Assembly: GCA_947685225.1 (NCBI GenBank)
Contig: CANTUV010000024.1
Span: forward strand, 25,190,001-25,254,000
Reading direction: 5' to 3'
DNA from: Garcia nutans
Lineage: Eukaryota > Streptophyta > Magnoliopsida > Malpighiales > Euphorbiaceae
DNA: 64,000 nucleotides
In this document: positions 1 through 11,364 of the stretch, piece after piece
How the letters are laid out: each line of letters starts with the position of its first letter
How positions within the stretch are numbered: the first letter of the stretch is position 1
Translations under genes and position numbers: made by a program
The notes under the pieces: generated by a model
Databases searched by the model: none
What the model was told of the DNA's origin: nothing
The model's input: the letters and a program-made list of their open reading frames with translations, nothing else

Positions 1-1846
1 ATATATATGTGATATATATGCAAAATATACATAACATATATAAAAGTAAACACTTTTTAAAAGAAAATGGTATTTTGGCAATTAAATCTTATAAATTCAA
101 AATTAATAAAATAATTCAAAAATAAATTATTTTTCAATGGAAGAGGGAAATTAGGACTTTTAATTTATTAAAAAAATAATTAAATAATTAAATATTAAAT
201 TATTTTAATATATATATGTGTGTGTGTGGTTTAAAAAAAAGATGAAAAGGAAAACAATATAAAAGTCTTCATCATCTTCTTCTTCTTCTTCAAGGACGTG
301 TTTTCTATGGGAGTTTTAAGACCAAGGATTTTGCTTCTACCATACTAAATAAATTGAAGGAATTAACAAGTTTCAAGTGGATTTTTTGTGATTTTCACCA
401 AAATTAGTAAGTTTCCATCTCTTTTCTTTGAATTCCTTGGAAATTTGGATTATGTGATTTTTGAGATTTTGATGTAGTATGTTATAATTGTTGGAATTGG
501 TGTGTATGATGTTATTTTGGGTAGTTAACAATGATTCTAAGGTTATATTGAAGAGATGATAGAGTTTGGTTAAATAATAGTGAAGAGAGAGAATTTAGGG
601 TTATGGATTTTTGGGGTTTTGAAAACATGAACTTTAATTGTGCAAATTGGTTCTAAATGAGTTTTTTTTTATTCATAAATAAATATTTTAAAGTCAAATA
701 TTGGATTTGGTGGTGTTGGGTTGGATTTTGAGAATGGAAGTGGAGATTTAGGGTTTTGGAAAAGTGATTTTCCAAAGTGGTTGAATTGTGTGATTTTATT
801 TGTTTAAGGATGTTGTTTAGTGTTAAAAGTGATGAATATAAGCTTGGAATGAGTAATGGATTGTGTTTGAATGGAAAACCTTCAATAGGGGAAAGTTATG
901 TCATTCTTGAGATTTTATGTATAACAGTGTATTTTTATAATGTAAATGATTTAAATGTATTAAAATATATTTTTAATAATATAAATAAACTTAAAATACT
1001 AATTTAATTGTAGTAGAATGGAACTCCAATGTTGAAGTAAGGAAAGGCTACATTTTTGGAAATTTGTAGGAGTGATGTGTATTTATGGTTTAACGTTGGA
1101 AATGCCATTAAATATGATACTAAATGATTATTTGTTATCACATTTGGTTTAGGCATTGAGGGAGGTAGATTTGCTTCATCCAAGTGGTGAAGGGCAAGTT
1201 GGAAAGATTGGATTGAAGGTTGTTTTTAGCTTGCTTTGGGTTGCTAGTGGAGGTATGTACAAACTTTGAATATAATGTCTATTAACATTTGGACTTAACA
1301 CATTTTGGTTGAAAAATGTGCTAAGCTATGTGGTTCATTGATTGTGTATGAATAATATGCTATGACATTTGTAATGTCGTATATGGGTTAAATGCATTGT
1401 GAAAAGCCATTGATAATGACTAATTGGTATAACATGTGAAATATGCATATTATGTGAAATACCCAAGTAATTGGGTAATGTGTTGTGAATGCAAAAATGA
1501 AATAGACGTAATAATGAAATGAATTGATATTGATAAAAATGAGAAAAGTGAGAAAAATGAGAAAGATGTGAAAAATGAGAAAAGTGAGAAAAAAAATGTG
1601 AAAATAAGGCAATGTGCCTAGATTGAATATTTGAAAATGAGAAAGAGATTAATAATGAGAAATATGAATAAATTGTGTGCCTAGTATGTTATTCAATTTT
1701 CTGCGTTTTGGGTTTGGCTGCATGCCTATGACTGCATACGAGCTACACGCTGGAATGGTGAAAAGACTGGGTCGTAAGCAAGGCCAACTGATAAATATGA
1801 TGTTTTAGGGTGAAAAGACTGTGTCGTAAGCCTAAAAAACTGTAGC
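1..1846 (+). repeat. Tekay-type LTR copy A (cut by window edge, 3' truncated)
   Basis: Noncoding LTR sequence. It matches the 3' LTR of Tekay-1 (from 11365) along its length and begins inside the LTR, so its start lies outside the window. It shows a candidate TATA box, a TC-rich leader (about 270-290), a GTAAGT donor-like site (407-412), an acceptor-like TTTAG at 1148-1152 and a second donor-like GTATGT at 1253-1258. It stops at the motif CTGTAGC near 1846, where copy B also stops, and is followed by a 190-bp spacer. Open frames here are chance frames in AT-rich DNA. Confidence 0.8.
258..265 (+). promoter_or_regulatory. Candidate LTR TATA box
   Basis: TATAAAAG stands about 15-30 bases before a TC-rich stretch (TCATCATCTTCTTCTTCTTC) of the kind found at plant transcription starts. 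The same pairing occurs in the 3' LTR at 11739-11746. It would drive the genomic RNA of Tekay-1. The start site is inferred. Confidence 0.4.
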
Positions 1847-2036
1847 TGTCACATCAGTGATTTTGGAGATATAAAATTTTATATATACTCAACATTTACA
1901 TTTAGAGTATATGTAACAGATGCATATGATATATTAATTATATATGTTGGATTAATACATTACATACTTAATATATTTAATACACATATAAGGTACATTT
2001 GATGTGTATATAAGATACACATTACTTGTGCATATG
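1847..2036. other. 190-bp spacer between tandem LTR copies A and B
   Basis: AT-rich DNA beginning TGTCACATCAGTG and ending CTTGTGCATA, directly before an LTR start (TGTAATATCCC). A nearly identical copy lies at 3875-4064 before copy C. It resembles no LTR part in the window, so it is probably flanking target DNA duplicated together with the LTR. Confidence 0.7.
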
Positions 2037-4064
2037 TGTAATATCCCAAATTTTTTAAAAAGTTCTAATTTTTAGAAATTTAATAAAATAAATTATAATT
2101 TAAAAGGATAAATTAAATTAATGGTTTTAAATGAAAAATGAAGGGATTTTAAATGAAAAAGTAGAATATATATGTGATATATATGTAAAAATATATACAA
2201 CATATAAAAGTCAATGAAAAGTCAAAGTAAAAGGGTATTTTGGTAATTAAATCTTAGAAATTTAAAATTAATAAAATAATTTAAAAATAAATAATTTTGG
2301 ATGGAAGATAATATCTTTGGGGTTTTAATTAATTAATTAATTAAAAATATATTAAAATAATAATATATATAAGGTTGAAAATGTGAGTGGGAGGAAAGAG
2401 AAAATCACTTTTTTTTTCATCTTCTTCTTCTTTCCTTCAAGGCCAATTTTTATGGCTTTAAGAGAGGGATTTTGCTTCTTCCATACTCCAAATTGAAGGA
2501 TTTCAAGTATTCAAAGTGGATATTTGGTGATTTCCACCAAAATTAGTAAGTTTTTTTTAACTCTTTTCTTTGAATTCTATAGAAAATTGGACTATGTTGA
2601 GTTTGGAGTTTTGATGTAGCATGTTATAATTATTGGCATGGGTGTGTATGATATTATTTTGGGCAGTTAAAAATGATTTTAAGGTTAGATTTAAGAAATG
2701 GTTGAATTTAAGTTGAGTTTGGTGAAGAGAGAGAATTTAGGGTTATTGAACATTTGAGTTTTTGAAATTATGAGTTTTAATTGTGTAAATTGGTTTCAAA
2801 TGTGTTTTTTTGATGCATAAACAAGGATTTTAAAATCAAATGATGGATTTAGTTATGTTTGGATAGAGTTTGAAGATGATAGTATTGATTTAAGATTTTG
2901 GAAAAGTGAATTTTCAAAGAATGATTAATTGTTTGATTTTAATCCTTAAATCATGTTATTTAATGATATATGTGGTGGAAATAAGATTGAAATGATAATT
3001 GGATTGAGTTGGAATGGAGATCCTTCAATGGTGAAGGTTATGCCATTTTAGGGTTTTGAATATAAGCATGTGGTTAATTAATGTAATTGGATTAAACATG
3101 CTAAAACATGTTTCTAATGATATTAATAAATTTAAAACACTAATTTAAATGGCTTGATATAGTTTTTCAAAGTTAAAGTGAGGTGAAGCTTAGTTTTGGA
3201 ATTTGGTTTAGAGTGATGTTTAATTATGGTTTGATGTTGAGAATGCCTTAGAATGTGATATTAAATGATTATGTATGATCACATTTGGTATAGGCATCGA
3301 AGGAGGTTGATTTGCTTCATCCAAGTGGTGAAGAGCAAGTTGGAAGGATAGGATTGGAGGTTGTGTTAAGCTTGCTTTGGGTTGCTAGTGGAGGTATGTA
3401 AAAACTTTGAATATATTGTTTATATTTGCATTACATTTGGGCTTAACACATTTTGGTTGGAATATGTGTTAAACACATTGTGAAAAGCCATTGATAATGG
3501 CTAAATTGTGTAGAATGTGAAATATGTATATTATGTGAAAATGCCCAAAGTAATTGGGTAATGTCTTGTGAATGAAAAAAATGAGAGTGTAATAATGAAA
3601 TGAATTGATATTGATAAAAATGAGAAAAGTGAGAAAATTGAGAAAGATGTGAAAAATAAGAAAAGTGAGAAAAAAATGTGAAAATAAGGCAATGGGCCTA
3701 GATTGAATATATAAAAATGAGAAAGAGATTAATAATGAGAAATATGAATAAATTGTGTGCCTAGTATGTTATTCAGTTTTTAGAGTTCTGGGTTTGGCGG
3801 CATGCCTATGATTGCCTACGGGCTATACGCTGGAATGGTGAAAAGACTGGGTCGTAAGCCTAAAAAACTGTAGCTGTCACATCAGTGATTTTAGAGATAT
3901 AAAATTTTATATATACTCAACATTTACATTTTGAGTATATATAACAGATGCATATGATATATTAATTATATATGTTGGATTAATACATTACATACTTAAT
4001 ATATTTAATACACATATAAGGTACATTTGATGTGTATATAAGATACACATTACTTGTGCATATG
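2037..4064 (+). repeat. Tandem duplication unit B: truncated Tekay LTR (2037-3874) plus spacer (3875-4064)
   Basis: The unit starts with TGTAATATCCC at 2037, and the next copy starts identically at 4065, a period of 2028 bp. By eye B and C differ at only a few positions over 1.8 kb, so the duplication is recent. Copy A is clearly more diverged from B in the LTR body but has nearly the same spacer. Unit B has lost one of two short repeats containing GTGAAAAGACTGGGTCGTAAGCC that C retains. Confidence 0.8.
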
Positions 4065-6952
4065 TGTAATATCCCAAATTTTTTAAAAAGTTCTAATTTT
4101 TAGAAATTTAATAAAATAAATTATAATTTAAAAGGATAAATTAAATTAATGGTTTTAAATGAAAAATGAAGGGATTTTAAATGAAAAAGTAGAATATATA
4201 TGTGATATATATGTAAAATATATACAACATATAAAAGTCAATGAAAAGTCAAAGTAAAAGGGTATTTTGGTAATTAAATCTTAGAAATTTAAAATTAATA
4301 AAATAATTTAAAAATAAATAATTTTGGATGGAAGATAATATCTTTGGGGTTTTAATTAATTAATTAAAAATATATTAAAATAATAATATATATAAGGTTG
4401 AAAATGTGAGTGGGAGGAAAGAGAAAATCACTTTTTTTTTCATCTTCTTCTTCTTTCCTTCAAGGCCGATTTTTATGGCTTTAAGAGAGGGATTTTGCTT
4501 CTTCCATACTCCAAATTGAAGGATTTCAAGTATTCAAAGTGGATATTTGGTGATTTCCACCAAAATTAGTAAGTTTTTTTTAACTCTTTTCTTTGAATTC
4601 TATAGAAAATTGGATTATGTTGAGTTTGGAGTTTTGATGTAGCATGTTATAATTATTGGCATGGGTGTGTATGATGTTATTTTGGGCAGTTAACAATGAT
4701 TTTAAGGTTAGATTTAAGAAATGGTTGAATTTAAGTTGAGTTTGGTGAAGAGAGAGAAGTTAGGGTTATTGAACATTTGAGTTTTTGAAATTATGAGTTT
4801 TAATTGTGTAAATTGGTTTCAAATGTGTTTTTTTGATGCATAAACAAGGATTTTAAAATCAAATGATGGATTTAGTTAAGTTTGGATAGAGTTTGAAGAT
4901 GATAGTATTGATTTAAGATTTTGGAAAAATGAATTTTCAAAGAATGATTAATTGTTTGATTTTAATGCTTAAATCATGTTATTTAATGATATATGTGGTG
5001 GAAATAAGATTGAAATTATAATTGGATTGAGTTGGAATGGAGATCCTTCAATGGTGAAGGTTATGCCATTTTAGGGTTTTTAATATAAGCATGTGGTTAA
5101 TTAATGTAATTGGATTAAACATGCTAAAACATGTTTCTAATGATATTAATAAACTTAAAACACTAATTTAAATGGCTTGATATGGTTTTTCAAAGTTAAA
5201 GTGAGGTGAAGCTTAGTTTTGGAATTTTGTTTAGAGTGATGTTTAATTATGGTTTGATGTTGAGAATGCCTTAGAATGTGATATTAAATGATTATGTATG
5301 ATCACATTTGGTATAGGCATCGAAGGAGGTTGATTTGCTTCATCCAAGTGGTGAAGAGCAAGTTGGAAGGATAGGATTGGAGGTTGTGTTAAGCTTGCTT
5401 TGGGTTGCTAGTGGAGGTATGTAAAAACTTTGAATATATTGTTTATATTTGCATTACATTTGGGCTTAACACATTTTGGTTGGAATATGTGTTAAACACA
5501 TTGTGAAAAGCCATTGATAATGGCTAAATTGTGTAGAATGTGAAATATGTATATTATGTGAAAATGCCCAAAGTAATTGGGTAATGTCTTGTGAATGAAA
5601 AAAATGAGAGTGTAATAATGAAATGAATTGATATTGATAAAAATGAGAAAAGTGAGAAAAATGAGAAAGATGTGAAAAATGAGAAAAGTGAGAAAAAAAA
5701 TGTGAAAATAAGGCAATGTGCCTAGATTGAATATATAAAAATGAGAAAGAGATTAATAATGAGAAATATGAATAAATTGTGTGCCTAGTATGTTATTCAG
5801 TTTTTAGAGTTTTGGGTTTGGCGGCATGCCTATGATTGCCTACGGGCTATACGCTGGAATGGTGAAAAGACTGGGTCGTAAGCCAGGCCAGCTGATAAAT
5901 ATGATGTTTTTGGGGTGAAAAGACTGGGTCGTAAGCCTCAAAACTGTAGCAGTCTATCCGGGTTAAGGACCAAGATACTGGGGCCTAAGGGTCTAGCCGG
6001 GTTGAGGTCCAAGAGACTGGGGTTGTTACATTATCCATGGATATATTGCCTACGGGGCTAGACACATGGTGTCATTATGGACCAAAGCAGTAACTCTGAA
6101 ATTTGAATAGCATATTAGATTCTTTTTGGGCCCATGCTTGTCTTTGCTTTAATGTGAATTATAAATTGTGATACAATTAAGCAATATAATGCTATGAGTT
6201 GTTATTATGAAATATTTGAAAAATATAAGAAAGTAGAATGATGTGACATCTATATACATTGTGCATTGGCATTGCATTGAGTTTTATTGTTATTATCAAT
6301 GTTTGTACCACTAGGCTTCAGCTTAGCGCGATAGTAATTCGTCGCGCAGGTGTCATGGATGATTTGGTAGAGCTGGAGAGTTCTACTAGACTTAGTCGGG
6401 TCTAGGTTTGTATTTATTGAGCTTGAAGAGTTGTTTTTGGGTACATCAATATCAGAGCTAGTTGCCAGCATGTAGATATTTAATATTACAATGTATTTTG
6501 ATATTATATATGTTATGATATGTTTTTGAAAGTATATAATGTAAATTGTAAAGAATATTTTGAATAATTTGTTCAAATGGAATTTTATATGTGTTGTTAA
6601 TTTATATATTTATATATAAGTATTTTATGGAGAAATTGAGAAGTATTGGTGAAATGGTGAATTGATTTTTATTAGGAGTGTTTGCTTTATGCAGGTTGTG
6701 TTTTGTTGAATTTTAAAAATGTTAAAATTACAAACAAAACTCTGGCGAATTTTTTTCGGAGATTTTCATATAAAATATTTATTTTGGATTCCTTATATAC
6801 TATTTATTTTATGTATATTAGTATTTGAAATCTTAAAACATAAATGTGAAATTTTTTATTAAATCGGTCTATGACATTTTTATACCGTATATGCGTATTT
6901 TACATTTGCTGAAAATATGTATTGTATGTATATAGAGTATAAGGGTGTTACA
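4065..6952 (+). repeat. Tekay-1 5' LTR, copy C (full length)
   Basis: This LTR runs from TGTAATATCCC to GGGTGTTACA. It carries the R/U5-side landmarks seen in every Tekay LTR here: GTGTGCCTAGTATG, the GTCTA(G/T)CCGGGTT blocks, GGACCAAAGCAGTAACTCTGAA, and a double hairpin at 6311-6347. It is about 2.9 kb and noncoding. Confidence 0.8.
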
Positions 6953-7313
6953 GTAGCAGTCTAGCTAGGTTGAGGACCAACATACTGGGGCCTAAGGGTC
7001 TAGCCGGGTTGAGGTCCAAGATACTGGGGCTGTTACATTATCCATGGATATATATATATTGCCTATGGGGCTAGACAAAACTCTAGCAAATTTTTCCTAG
7101 AGATTTTTAAATATATTATTTATTTTGGGTTCTTATAACAAGTAAAGAATATTTATATTCTATTTAATTTTATATATTTAGAATTTTAAATTTTAAATTG
7201 GAAATGTGAAAATTTTTTATTAAACCGGTCTGTAACATTTTTGTACCATATATGCATATTTTACATATGCTAAAAATATATGTTGTACGTATATAGGGTA
7301 TAAGGGTGTTACA
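6953..7313 (+). repeat. Second, internally deleted LTR tail
   Basis: Just after the LTR end at 6952 the sequence restarts inside another LTR at GTAGCAGTCTAGC. It runs, with an internal deletion, to a second LTR end (GGGTGTTACA, 7304-7313) that abuts the primer site. The restart point is the same GTAGC motif where copies A and B stop, so this motif is a repeated breakpoint. Confidence 0.7.
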
Positions 7314-7319
7314 TTTATT

Positions 7320-7334
7320 TTAGTATCAGAGCCC
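7320..7334 (+). other. Primer binding site, initiator-Met tRNA type (one base off)
   Basis: TTAGTATCAGAGCCC follows the LTR end by a few bases. Chromovirus primer sites usually read TGGTATCAGAGC, complementary to the 3' end of initiator Met tRNA. Here the second base is changed (TAG for TGG). Confidence 0.75.
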
Positions 7335-7480
7335 AAGTTTGAGGTTCTCGACCTAGGTGGGATGATAGAGAGAGAATGGGGGATTTGAAAATAGTTTTTA
7401 ATTATAATACATGCATTGTCACTGGCAGTTTCTGATCTCTGATATAGTATTTTCTGCTTTATTTGCATATACAGGTAGTT

Positions 7481-8735
7481 ATGGCGTCGAGGCTGCATCA
7501 GGCTGCTGAGGGTAGTGCAGAGAGTGTGGCTCCATATGAGGGTAGAGTTGGAGCTAGAGTTGTATCTACTAATGAGGCATCTGTTTCTGTACCTGTGAGA
7601 CCAGTAGCTGATGAGATTCCGCCTGGCTAGGTATGACATATGGTAGAGTTGTTGAGGTAGGCTCCAGTTCCGCAGCCACCACAACTGTAGCCGAAGTTGC
7701 CGGTGAGGCAGTATGATAAATTGAGAAAGTATGGAGCTGAGGACTTTGTTGGAACTACAGACCCTGCTGTAGCAGAGCAGTGGCTAGACCAGGTTCAGAG
7801 AATATTTATTCAGTTACAGGTTAGCCAGAAGAGAAGTTTGATTATGCCAGAAGAGAAGTTTGATTATGCCAGATCTCTTCTGTAGAGAGATGCATATGAT
7901 TGGTGGAACACAGTTCCACATGCTCTAGATGATCCACCAGTCCTGACCTATGATGATTTCCTACGAAAATTTGAGTAGAAGTATACTCCGAGAGAGTACA
8001 AAGATGAAAAGAAGATGGAGTTCCTGAGTCTGAGATAGGATACCAGGACAGTGACCGAGTATGAGATCGAGTTTATCTGGTTGAGTCACTATGCTGGTGG
8101 GATCATTTCTGAAGAGTTTGACAGGTGCAGGAGGTTTGATGAGGGACTAAGACCCTCTATCATGTGCATCATTGCAGGCTCTCGGTATCAGGATTTTTCC
8201 CAGTTAGTTGCAGCTGCCAGGAATATTGAGAGGGCACAGAGTCTTGCAGCAGCTGCCAGGGTTGAGGGGACCAGATTTAGGAGACCCCAGAGTGAGGCAG
8301 GGTCTTCATCTGTGAAGAGAGGCCGAGGGGGACATTTTCAGAGGTTTAGTAGGAGTCAGGGGCAGTTTGTCAGGTCAGTATAGCAGCAGAGATAGAGGCA
8401 GAGACTTGCAGTTTCAGTGGCTCGTGCTCCGACTCCAGTGGCTCAGAGACCTACTCCACCTACTTGCGTTCATTGTGGTAGAGTACACGGAGGTGTCTGC
8501 TGGTGGAGAGGTGCTTTGGGAGTGTGTTTTAGACGTGGTTCATCAGATCATTTTATCAAAGATTATCTCGAGCCATCAGAGGTTAGGCAGGCAGTTACTG
8601 CATCTTCTCAACCTAGTGTTAGAGGGGGTCATGGTGGCAGATGTTTTAGTAGAGGTGGTCAACCTGGGTTTAGTCAGAGAGGAGGCTCTACATGCGGAGG
8701 TAGTAGGCCAGATGTGGCTGGCCAATCTCAGCGGG
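7481..8735 (+). pseudogene. Tekay-1 gag (decayed)
   Basis: Gag would form the particle shell and bind the element RNA. The ATG at 7481 opens a frame (MASRLHQAAEG) that continues in one phase through 7697-7885, 8051-8383 and 8417 onward, broken by several in-frame stops (for example near 7628, 7884, 7978 and 8038). Family landmarks are the AEQWL and YDWW stretches and the RNIERAQ region before a basic, Ser/Gly-rich tail. The CCHC knuckle near 8524-8565 has lost two ligands (CFRRGSSDHFIKDY), so RNA binding by this protein is unlikely. Confidence 0.85.
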
Positions 8736-9105
8736 TTTATGTGATGCAGAGGCAGCCAAATGCTTCAGCCGTCATTACGGGTATATTTTCTTTATTTGGT
8801 ATTTCAGTCCTTTCTCTATTAGATCCTGGATCTACGCATTCATACATAAGTGCATCCATCTTGCCTGTGAATGAATTGCATTCTGAGTCCCTAGGATTTG
8901 ATGTCTTGGTGACAAATCCTTTAGGGCATAGTGTTGTGGTGAGCAAGGTGCACCGAGATAGTCCAGTTGTTGTTCAGGATGAGGAGTTTCTCGGTGACCT
9001 GATTGAGATGCCTTTCAGGGAATATGATCTAATTTTGGGCATGGATTGGTTATCCAAGCATGGGGCTGTGGTAGACTGTTAGAAGAAATGCGTTACTTTG
9101 AGAAC
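8736..9105 (+). pseudogene. Tekay-1 retropepsin-like protease (decayed)
   Basis: This aspartic protease would cut the polyprotein. It continues the gag frame. The active-site stretch reads LLDPGSTHSYIS (Asp codon at 8822-8824), where the family normally has Asp-Ser/Thr-Gly, so the second residue is wrong. Later landmarks EYDLILGMDWLSKHGA are present. An in-frame stop at 9080-9082 and a frameshift just after it cut the link to RT. Confidence 0.8.
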
Positions 9106-10285
9106 ACGGTAGGGATGTTATAGTATCTAGTGAGCAGAGTTATCTTTCATCCATGTTTATTTCAGCTATTTCAGCTGAGAGGATGATTCAGAAGGGATGT
9201 GAGGCTTATCTTGATCATATTGTAGATACTAGAGTAGTGGGACCCCTGCTTGAATGTATACCCATAGCTGCCGAGTTTTTAGATGTTTTCTTTGATGAGT
9301 TGCCAGGGGTACCTCCTGAGAGAGAAGTGGAGTTTGGTATCAATTTGTTGCCTGCTACCACTCCTATCTCTATCACCCCTTATCGGATGGCACCTACTGA
9401 GTTGAGAGAGTTGAAGGTGCAGTTGCAGGAGTTATTGGATAAAGGGTTCGTCCGCCCTAGTGTGTCCCCATGGGGAGCGCCTGTGTTGTTTGTGAAGAAG
9501 AATGATGGCACCATGAGATTGTGTATTGATTATAAGGAGTTGAATAAGGTGACCATCAAGAACAAGTATCCTTTGCCTCAGATAGATGATCTCTTTGATC
9601 ACTTGAAGGGAGCAACAATATTCTCTAAGATTGATCTGAGATCAAGGTACCATCAGTTGAGAGTCAGAGATGTGGATGTACCCAAGATAGCTTTTCGTAC
9701 GAGGTATGGGCATTATGAGTTTCTAGTGATGCCCTTTAGATTGATGAATGCGCCAGCAGCTTTTATGGATTTGATGAGCAGGGTATTCAGACCATTTTTG
9801 GATCAGTTTATGGTAGTCTTCATTGAAGACATCTTGGTGTATTCGTGTAATAAGGAGGATCATGATAGGCATTTGCGGATCGTATTGCAGACTCTAAGAG
9901 AAGCAGTTGTATGTTAAGCTGTCTAAGTATGAGTTCTGGCTCGATCAGATAGCTTTTCTTTCTCATGTGGTTTCAGCAGAGGGTTTTAGAGTTGATATGA
10001 GTAAAGTTTAGGCTATCTTGAATTGGAGTTCACCAAAGACTGTGATAGAGGTTAGAAGTTTTTTGGGATTGGTAGGCTATTATCGTTGATTTGTGAAGGG
10101 TTTTTCTATAATAGCTACACCACTCACCAGATTACTTCAGAAAGGAGTTAAATTTATGTGGACAGATCGATGTCAAGCGAGTTTTGAGTAGCTGAGGGAG
10201 ATGTTGACTTAAGCTCCTGTCCTTGCCCTGCATGTAGAAGGTAAACCATATGTGATATACAGTGATGCTTCACACAATGGATTTG
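9106..10285 (+). pseudogene. Tekay-1 reverse transcriptase and RNase H stub (decayed)
   Basis: The longest open stretch is 9153-9917. RT landmarks in order: YRMAPTELREL, RPSVSPWGAPVLFVKK, RLCIDY, KNKYPLP, FSKIDLRS, and the active site FIEDILVYS (9819-9845). The first Asp of the usual Y/F-x-D-D is Glu here, so the enzyme would probably be dead even without the stops. A 2-base deletion near 9903 shifts the frame, and the thumb region has several stops. RNase H keeps only its first motif (VIYSDASH, about 10252-10275). The sequence then jumps into integrase at 10276-10290. Confidence 0.85.
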
Positions 10286-11329
10286 GTGACTGGACTGCCT
10301 TTGACCCAGAAGAAGCATGATGCAATCTGGGTGATAGTTGATTAGATGATGAAGATAGCTCATTTTCTTCCAGTTTGGATGGGTTTTTATCTTGAGAGGT
10401 TGGCTGAGCTATATATCAACGAGATAGTCAGGTTGCATGGAGTCCCAGTTTCTTTGGTGTCGGATCGAGATCCCCGGTTTACTTTGAGGTTTTGAAAGAG
10501 TTTACATAATGCTTTGGGTTCTAGATTGCATTTTAGTACTGCTTTCCATCCTTAGACAGATGGATAGTTAGAGAGAGTGATACAAATTATGGAGGATATG
10601 TTGAGGAGCTGTATCATTGATTTTACCGAGAATTGTGGCAGATTTTTGCCATTAATTGAGTTTGCTTATAACAATAGTCATCAGTCGAGTATTGGGATGA
10701 CTCCTTATGAGGATTTGTATGGTAGGAGATGCAAGACACCTTTGTGGTTGGATGAAGTTGGGAAAGGTAAACTGGTTGGTCCCGATTTGATTAAGGAAAC
10801 AGAGGAGAAAGTGAAGGTGATTCGGGGTCATTTGAAAGCAGCTTCAGACAGACAGAAATCCTATTCAAATTTAAAGAGAAGAGTCAAAGAGTTCAGTGTG
10901 GGAGATAAAGTGTTTCTGAAGGTTTCTCCATGGAAGAAGATTTTGAGATTTGGCCACAAAGGAAAGTTGAGTCCTCATTTCATAGGACCATATGAGGTGT
11001 TGGAGAGAGTTGGTCCAGTGGCTTATAGACTAGCTTTGCCACCTGAGTTGGATTAAATACATGATGTTTTTCATGTCTCGATGATTCGGAGATACAGGTC
11101 CTACCCATCTCATATCTTGTAAGTGGAGTCCATTGAGGTGAGTCTAAATCTCACTTACGAGGAAGAACCAGTGGCGATTTTGGCACGAGAGGCTAAAGAA
11201 TTAAGGAATAAGAGGGTGCCACTTGTGAAAGTCCTTTGGAGGAATCATGCCACTGAGGAGGCGACCTGGGAAAGTGAGCAAGCGATGCAGAGTCAGTTTC
11301 CCATTTGTTCCAGACATGAAGACATGTAA
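10286..11329 (+). pseudogene. Tekay-1 integrase and chromodomain-like end (decayed)
   Basis: Integrase would insert the cDNA. The zinc-binding N-terminus is gone in the deletion. The core keeps the GLPLTQ region, the VSDRDP Asp motif (about 10459) and the partner Glu region before the open stretch 10577-11056. That stretch carries FAYNNSHQSSIGM, GDKVFLKVSPWKK and FIGPYEVLERVGP. Frame 11123-11329 is the C-terminal chromodomain-like tail (VKVLWRNH, ATWE). At least five stops interrupt it. In chromoviruses this tail is thought to guide insertion towards heterochromatin. Confidence 0.85.
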
Positions 11330-11349
11330 TTTCGAGGACAAAATTTGTT

Positions 11350-11364
11350 TTAGGGGGAGATAAT
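11350..11364 (+). other. Tekay-1 polypurine tract
   Basis: TTAGGGGGAGATAAT directly precedes the 3' LTR start (TGTAACATCC at 11365). This is the expected plus-strand primer position. Tekay-2 has the equivalent at 37778-37790. Confidence 0.8.

Noticed and set aside
5492..5716. Phe/Ile-rich membrane peptide repeated in Tekay LTRs (also 1388-1612 and 12863-13099)
   Set aside because: Reverse-strand shadow of GAGAAAAATGAGAAA-type short repeats in the LTR. Its C-terminal part changes frame between copies.
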